This document shows positions 57,148 through 64,000 of a stretch of DNA of 64,000 nt, piece by piece. The notes below the pieces were generated by a model. The model saw only the letters and a program-made list of their open reading frames with translations. It searched no databases and was not told the DNA's origin. A program made the translations under genes and the position numbers. Every line of letters begins with the position of its first letter. Positions within the stretch are counted from its first letter, which is position 1. The DNA is from Allostella vacuolata (GTDB lineage Bacteria; Pseudomonadota; Alphaproteobacteria; ATCC43930; Allostellaceae): assembly GCA_006739055.1 (NCBI GenBank), contig AP019702.1, positions 5,357,388-5,421,387 of the forward strand, read 5' to 3'.

Positions 57148-58363
57148 TGATGTCGATGTAGGCGTGGGTGAGATCGCAGGTCCAGACGGTGGCCGATGCC
57201 TTGCCCACCCCGACATCGACGTCGATGTCGATCGCCCGGCCGGCCATGTGGGCGGCGACCGGCGCCTCGTCGAAGCCTTCGACGCGCTGGCCGTTGCGGG
57301 CGACCGCGACCCCGCCCATGGAGATCGACAGGCGGTCGCGGTCGGCCTTCTCGCCCGACTTGCCGACCGCCATGACGATCCGGCCCCAGTTGGCGTCGCC
57401 GGCCGCGATCGCGGTCTTGACCAGGGGCGAGTTGGCGATGGCAAGCCCGATGCGCCGTGCCGCCTTGGCCGTGGCGGCGCCGCCGACGCGGATCGCGATC
57501 AGCTTCTCCGCCCCCTCGCCGTCCTTCACCACCAGGTGCGCCAGCTCCATCAGCACGCCGTCCAGCACCCGGCGGAACTCCGCCAGCTTCGGGTCGGACG
57601 CCTGGGTGACGGCCGGGTTGCCGGCCTGGCCGGTGGCGAACAGCAGGACCGTGTCGCTGGTCGAGGTGTCGCTGTCGACGGTGATGCAGTTGAAGCTGCG
57701 GTCGGAGCCGCGGGCGAGCAGCGTCTGCAGCACGTCCGCCGGCAGGGCCGCATCGGTGAAGACGAAGCCCAGCATCGTCGCCATGTCGGGCGCGATCATG
57801 CCCGAGCCCTTGATGATGCCGTTGATGGTGACCGGAACCCCGCCGATCTTCGCGGTCGCCGTCACCCCCTTGGCGTAGGTGTCGGTGGTCATGATCGCCT
57901 GCGCGGCCTCGGCCCAGAAGTCGGGCTTCAGGTCGCCGGCCAGCTGGTCCAGCACGGCGGTGATCCGCTCCGCCGGCAGCGGCTCGCCGATGACGCCGGT
58001 CGAGGCGACGAAGACCTGGTCGGCGCGGCAGCCGAGGCGTTGGGCCACGCCCTCGGCCGTCACCTCGACCGCCTTGAAGCCGGCGGCACCGGTGAAGGCG
58101 TTGGCGTTGCCGGCATTGACGATGACGGCCCGCGCCGAGCCGCCCGGCAGCGCCTTGCGGCACCAGTCGACCGGGGCGGACGCGGTCTTGGAGCGGGTGA
58201 AGACGCCGGCCACGGTGGTCTCCGCCGCCAGCTCGGCCAGCATCACGTCGACCCGCCCGGTGGTGTATCGCACCCCGGCGGCGATGGTGCCGAGGCGGAC
58301 GCCGGCGATGGGCGGCAGGTCGGGAAAGCGGTCCGGAGCGAGCGGGGAAACCTTGTGCGCCAT
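57128..58363 (-). CDS. argJ: Bifunctional glutamate N-acetyltransferase / amino-acid N-acetyltransferase
   Basis: ArgJ makes N-acetylglutamate and recycles acetyl from acetylornithine in arginine synthesis. It has 411 residues. The autocleavage site is visible in KGSGMIAPDMATMLGF, where the Thr after MA becomes the N-terminal nucleophile of the beta chain. Other motifs are VNAGNANAFTG and the C-terminal DLTHAYIDINGSYRS. It overlaps the GNAT-Nudix start by 20 bases and follows the parvulin gene on the same strand by 49 bases. Confidence 0.95.
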   Translation of the reverse strand: MAHKVSPLAPDRFPDLPPIAGVRLGTIAAGVRYTTGRVDVMLAELAAETTVAGVFTRSKTASAPVDWCRKALPGGSARAVIVNAGNANAFTGAAGFKAVEVTAEGVAQRLGCRADQVFVASTGVIGEPLPAERITAVLDQLAGDLKPDFWAEAAQAIMTTDTYAKGVTATAKIGGVPVTINGIIKGSGMIAPDMATMLGFVFTDAALPADVLQTLLARGSDRSFNCITVDSDTSTSDTVLLFATGQAGNPAVTQASDPKLAEFRRVLDGVLMELAHLVVKDGEGAEKLIAIRVGGAATAKAARRIGLAIANSPLVKTAIAAGDANWGRIVMAVGKSGEKADRDRLSISMGGVAVARNGQRVEGFDEAPVAAHMAGRAIDIDVDVGVGKASATVWTCDLTHAYIDINGSYRS

Positions 58364-58412
58364 GGCGGCCTCTGGTCTGGGCGTTGGCTGAGGAAGAATG
58401 GGGGCGGCCCGC

Positions 58413-59309
58413 TCAGCGGGCCGGGGTCAGGCCCTGCGGTGCGGCCGGGGCCAGCGCGGAGCCGTCGGCGTTGAACAGCTCGACCTTGGCGCCCTCGCGC
58501 AGCGCCTTCACGTGGGCGTCGACCGCCTCGCGGGTCAGCTCGTCGCTCAGCTCCTCGCGCGCCGCCTCGAAGGTCGGGGCCGCCATCTGCCGGCGATCGG
58601 TCACCCGGATGACGTGCCAGCCGAACTGGCTCTTCACCGGCGCCTTGCTGGTCTCGCCCTTCTTCATGGCGAAGGCGGCGGCCGAGAATTCCGGCACCAT
58701 CTGCTCCTTCTGGAAGAAGCCGAGGTCGCCGCCATTCTCGCGGCCGGAGGGATCGATCGACTTCTCGCGGGCGATGCGGGCGAAGTCGCCGCCCTTCTCG
58801 AGGTCGGCGACGATGCGCTTGGCGTCCTCTTCCTTCTCCAGGAGGATGTGGCTCGCCTTCACCTCCTCGCCGGCCGGCTGCTTCTTGACGAAGTCGGCAT
58901 AGCGCGCGCGCAGCTTGTCCTCGCTCACCGCCTTCTCGACGATGCGGGTCAGGTAGGTGCGCTCGATCAGGCGGTCCTCCAGGCGGGCCAGCTGGGTCTT
59001 GACCTCCGGGTCGTTCTGCAGGTTCTGGCTGCGGCCGGCCTCGCTCAGCAGGCGCGAGCTGACCACCTGGTCGACGATCAGCGGAAAGATCATGTCGATC
59101 GGCATCTGCTGGACCTGGGCCGGCAGCTGGCGGTGGGCCATCAGCACGTCGCTGCGCAGGATCGGCTTGCCGTTGACCCGGGCGACGACGGGATCGCCCG
59201 CGGCCGGCTGCGCGGCGGCGGCCGGTGGCGGCGTCTGGGCCGAAACAGGGTGGGCGAGCAGGAGCGGTGCCGCGACGGCGGCAAGGGCAACGAGGGCGGA
59301 TCGGCTCAT
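58413..59309 (-). CDS. Parvulin-type peptidyl-prolyl cis-trans isomerase
   Basis: This is a periplasmic foldase of 298 residues. The signal peptide (MSRSALVALAAVAAPLLLAH then PVSAQ) is followed by a SurA/PrsA-like N-terminal helical region and a rotamase domain (about 150-245) with VKASHILLE, GGDLGFFQKEQMVPEF and FGWHVIRV. It assists folding of exported proteins. It is divergent from secA, which fits a shared secretion context. Confidence 0.92.
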   Translation of the reverse strand: MSRSALVALAAVAAPLLLAHPVSAQTPPPAAAAQPAAGDPVVARVNGKPILRSDVLMAHRQLPAQVQQMPIDMIFPLIVDQVVSSRLLSEAGRSQNLQNDPEVKTQLARLEDRLIERTYLTRIVEKAVSEDKLRARYADFVKKQPAGEEVKASHILLEKEEDAKRIVADLEKGGDFARIAREKSIDPSGRENGGDLGFFQKEQMVPEFSAAAFAMKKGETSKAPVKSQFGWHVIRVTDRRQMAAPTFEAAREELSDELTREAVDAHVKALREGAKVELFNADGSALAPAAPQGLTPAR

Positions 59310-59419
59310 CGGGGGGTCATCCTTTCGCCAGCGCGGGATGGCGGCCAGCTTGGCCGCGGACCATACACGAAGGCTCTTAGCGGCGGAATGCGGCGAGAAA
59401 TGGTCGCTGGGTGCCTGCG

Positions 59420-59448
59420 TTGACAGGGGTAGAGCTTACTCCTATGTG
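59420..59448 (+). promoter_or_regulatory. Candidate secA promoter
   Basis: TTGACA (59420-59425), a 17-base spacer and TATGTG (59443-59448) form the best sigma-70-like match seen in the window. It lies 57 bases before the secA ATG. Confidence 0.55.
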
Positions 59449-59504
59449 TTGGGTGGTCGTGCCCGTGCGGCCCCCGTCCCATCCCCGCTCCGCCCGAGGT
59501 CCTG

Positions 59505-62222
<2,718 letters not shown>

Positions 62223-62231
62223 GAGCCGGCC

Positions 62232-62255
62232 CGGCGGCCCGGAACCGGGCCGCCG
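62232..62255 (+). terminator. Hairpin after secA
   Basis: Perfect 11-base arms (62232-62242 and 62245-62255) with a 2-base loop start 9 bases after the secA stop. There is no T-run, so termination may be partial or the stem may protect the transcript. The next gene starts 37 bases later with its own strong ribosome-binding site. Confidence 0.6.
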
Positions 62256-62292
62256 CACAAGGCAGGACGGCATTCCCGGAGGAGACAATCCC

Positions 62293-63378
62293 TTGATCAT
62301 CGCCCATGCGCCGCTGGTGCGGCTGGTCGCCGACATTTTCGCCGCCGCCGGCTGTGACCCGGCGGAGGCCGGCCGCATCGCCACGATGCTGGCCGGCGCC
62401 AACCTGGCCGGCCACGACAGCCACGGCGTCATCCGCGTGCCCCGCTATGTCGAGACGTTGCAGGGCGGCCGCGTCCATGCCGGCCGGTCGCTGACCCCGG
62501 TGGTCGACGGCGGGGCCTTCACGGTCGTCGACGGCAACTACGGCTTCGGCCAGACGGTCGGCCCGCTGGCGGTCGAGCTCGGCATCGAGCGGGCCAAGGC
62601 GCATGGCGTCTCCATCGTCGGCCTGCGCCATGCCGGGCATCTCGGCCGCATCGGCGACTATCCCGAGATGGCCGCCGCCGCCGGCCAGGTTTCGATCCAT
62701 TTCGTCAACGTCGCCGGCAGCGAGTTGGTGGCGCCGTTCGGCGGTGTCGACCGCCGCTTTTCCACCGCCCCCATCGCCATCGGCCTGCCGGTTGCCGGGG
62801 GCGAGCCGATCATCCTCGACTTCGCCACCTCGCTGGTCGCCGAAGGCAAGGCGCTGGTCGCCCATTCGGGCGGCAAGGCGCTGCCGGAAGGCGCCCTGAT
62901 CGAGCCGGACGGTACCCTGTCCAGCAACCCCCGGACCTTGTATGGCGACGTCGCCCCGGGGGCCGTGCCCGACCCGCGCCTGGGCGCGGGCGCGCTGCGG
63001 GCATTCGGCGAGCACAAGGGTTCGGGTCTGGCCCTGATGTGCGAGCTGCTGGCGGGCGCCTTCACCGGCTCCGGCTGTTCCGGCCCGGGGCCGCGCCAGA
63101 TCGCCAACGGCATGCTGTCGATCTACATGTCGGTCGGCCGCTTCCATTCCGACGACGGCTTCGCCCGCGAGCTGGCCCAGTATGTCGACTACGTGAAGGC
63201 ATCGCGGCCGGCCGCGCCGGGCGGCGAGGTGCTGGTGCCGGGCGAGCCGGAACGCCGGACGCGGGCCAAGCGGCTGGCCGGAGGCATTCCGCTGGCCGAC
63301 CGTGCCTGGGCCGACATCCTGGCGACCGCCCGCAAGGTCGGGCTGGACGAGGAGCGCCTGCGCGCCGTTTCCAACTGA
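62293..63378 (+). CDS. Ldh/malate dehydrogenase family oxidoreductase
   Basis: This is a 361-residue NAD(P)-dependent 2-hydroxyacid dehydrogenase of the type 2 malate/L-lactate (YlbC/ComC/AllD) family. Motifs are GHDSHGVIRVPRYV near residue 38, LRHAGHLGRIGDYPEMAAA with the catalytic His, and EHKGSGLALMCELLAGA. The substrate could be malate, lactate, ureidoglycolate or sulfolactate. The TTG start 62293 has GGAGGAGA upstream. Confidence 0.88.
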   Translation: MIIAHAPLVRLVADIFAAAGCDPAEAGRIATMLAGANLAGHDSHGVIRVPRYVETLQGGRVHAGRSLTPVVDGGAFTVVDGNYGFGQTVGPLAVELGIERAKAHGVSIVGLRHAGHLGRIGDYPEMAAAAGQVSIHFVNVAGSELVAPFGGVDRRFSTAPIAIGLPVAGGEPIILDFATSLVAEGKALVAHSGGKALPEGALIEPDGTLSSNPRTLYGDVAPGAVPDPRLGAGALRAFGEHKGSGLALMCELLAGAFTGSGCSGPGPRQIANGMLSIYMSVGRFHSDDGFARELAQYVDYVKASRPAAPGGEVLVPGEPERRTRAKRLAGGIPLADRAWADILATARKVGLDEERLRAVSN

Positions 63379-63391
63379 TCCGCCGCGCGCG

Positions 63392-63409
63392 GGCGGGGTT
63401 CGCCCCGCC
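63392..63409. terminator. Bidirectional UUCG hairpin between convergent genes
   Basis: GGCGGGG-TTCG-CCCCGCC: a 7-base perfect stem with a TTCG loop, 13 bases after the Ldh-family stop. The outer base is the first base of the antiporter stop codon on the other strand. Confidence 0.65.
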
Positions 63410-64000
63410 TAGCCGCGCAGCCGGCCGGACCAGGCATCGCGCAGCAGGCTGAGCCGATCGGCCACCGCCTCCTCGCGCATGCCGAGGCCGGCCATGACCC
63501 GGCCGGCCAGCTGCAGGCTCGGCTCCAGCGTCTCGGGGATCACTTCGGTGGCCCCCAGTTCCATGAGCCGCCGGGCATGGACGGCATCCCGCGCACGGGC
63601 ATAGATCGCCAGCCCGGGCCAGCGCCGGCGCGCGGTGCGCACCGTGCGCTCGACCGAACGGGGATCGTCGAGCGTCACCACCAGGGCCTGGCAGGTATCG
63701 GCGCCGGCATGGCGCAGCACCTCGCCGCGGGCCGCGTCGCCGAAATGCACGGCCCGCCCCAGCTTGCGCGCGGCGTCCGCCACCGTCGGATCGAGGTCGA
63801 TCGCGACGAAGGCGATCTTTTCCGCTTCGAATGCCGCTGCCAGCGTCCGGCCCACGCGGCCGAACCCGGCCAGGATGACATGCCCGTCCGCCGGCAGCGC
63901 GATGGCGTCCGTCGCCTCCCGCCGCACCGCGTCCCATCCCGCAAGCTGCCGCGCCAACCGGCCGGCGACGACCGCGACCAGCGGCGTCGCCATCAGGGAC
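63409..64000 (-). CDS. KefB/KefC-type cation:proton antiporter, C-terminal part
   Basis: The frame is open at the right edge (codons for Ser and Leu precede Met at 63993), so only the C-terminal about 197 residues are present. They contain the RCK/TrkA-N domain with GFGRVGRTLAAAF (NAD-binding), FVAIDLDPTVADAARKLG and VHFGDAARGEVLRHAGADT, typical of CPA2-family glutathione-gated K+ efflux systems. The membrane domain lies outside the window. Confidence 0.87.
   Translation of the reverse strand, partial: SLMATPLVAVVAGRLARQLAGWDAVRREATDAIALPADGHVILAGFGRVGRTLAAAFEAEKIAFVAIDLDPTVADAARKLGRAVHFGDAARGEVLRHAGADTCQALVVTLDDPRSVERTVRTARRRWPGLAIYARARDAVHARRLMELGATEVIPETLEPSLQLAGRVMAGLGMREEAVADRLSLLRDAWSGRLRG

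Overview
The window is very G+C-rich, with strong third-position bias and long antisense shadow frames. Gene order addA-trxA | folC-accD-trpA-trpB, an ethylmalonyl-CoA-pathway methylsuccinyl-CoA dehydrogenase (mcd), intracellular PHB depolymerase, a ComF/methyltransferase divergent pair, argJ and secA all point to a chromosomal segment of an alphaproteobacterium, most likely Rhodospirillales-like. The taxon is inferred from gene content only. I saw no rRNA, tRNA, CRISPR array, transposase or prophage.

Layout. 1-7.5 kb: 3' part of addA and trxA (+), then a trpB-trpA-accD-folC operon (-), separated by a near-perfect inverted repeat. 7.6-13.1 kb: alpha/beta hydrolase, MBL-fold hydrolase, a TPR-glycosyltransferase-like protein, an unrecognised protein and a creatininase-family amidohydrolase. 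13.2-21.1 kb: acetate/PHB carbon metabolism (acs, phaZ, mcd) interleaved with a LysR regulator, GST, PNPOx-like and VOC proteins. 21.1-31.0 kb: a long minus-strand catabolic locus (PotABCD-type ABC importer, acyl-CoA ligase, enoyl-CoA hydratase, glutamine-synthetase-family ligase, iron alcohol dehydrogenase) with a divergent TetR regulator. 31.0-34.8 kb: a three-gene importer resembling putative 2-aminoethylphosphonate transporters. 35.1-40.7 kb: a Liv-type importer, two tiny overlapping ORFs and an aspartate-dehydrogenase-like gene, linked by 4-base stop/start overlaps. 41.0-45.1 kb: SDR, ThDP enzyme and GMC oxidoreductase (-). 45.2-52.2 kb: hydrolase, VapBC, YejBEF importer (no YejA here), GhrA-like dehydrogenase and a SCO protein. 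52.2-59.3 kb: ComF, methyltransferase, DUF1810, an ABC-F ATPase with an attenuator-like leader, a GNAT-Nudix fusion, argJ and a parvulin isomerase. 59.4-64 kb: secA, an Ldh-family oxidoreductase and the 3' part of a KefB/C-type antiporter.

The two most unusual signals are (i) the leader of the ABC-F gene: a promoter-like element, a strong Shine-Dalgarno, a 28-codon reading frame and three strong hairpins before the start codon, which looks like ribosome-mediated attenuation; and (ii) the chain of four successive overlaps livH/livM/sORF1/sORF2/aspDH, implying two translated proteins of 34 residues each inside a transporter operon. Much of the rest is ordinary metabolic chromosome. Promoters and operators were called by eye and are tentative.
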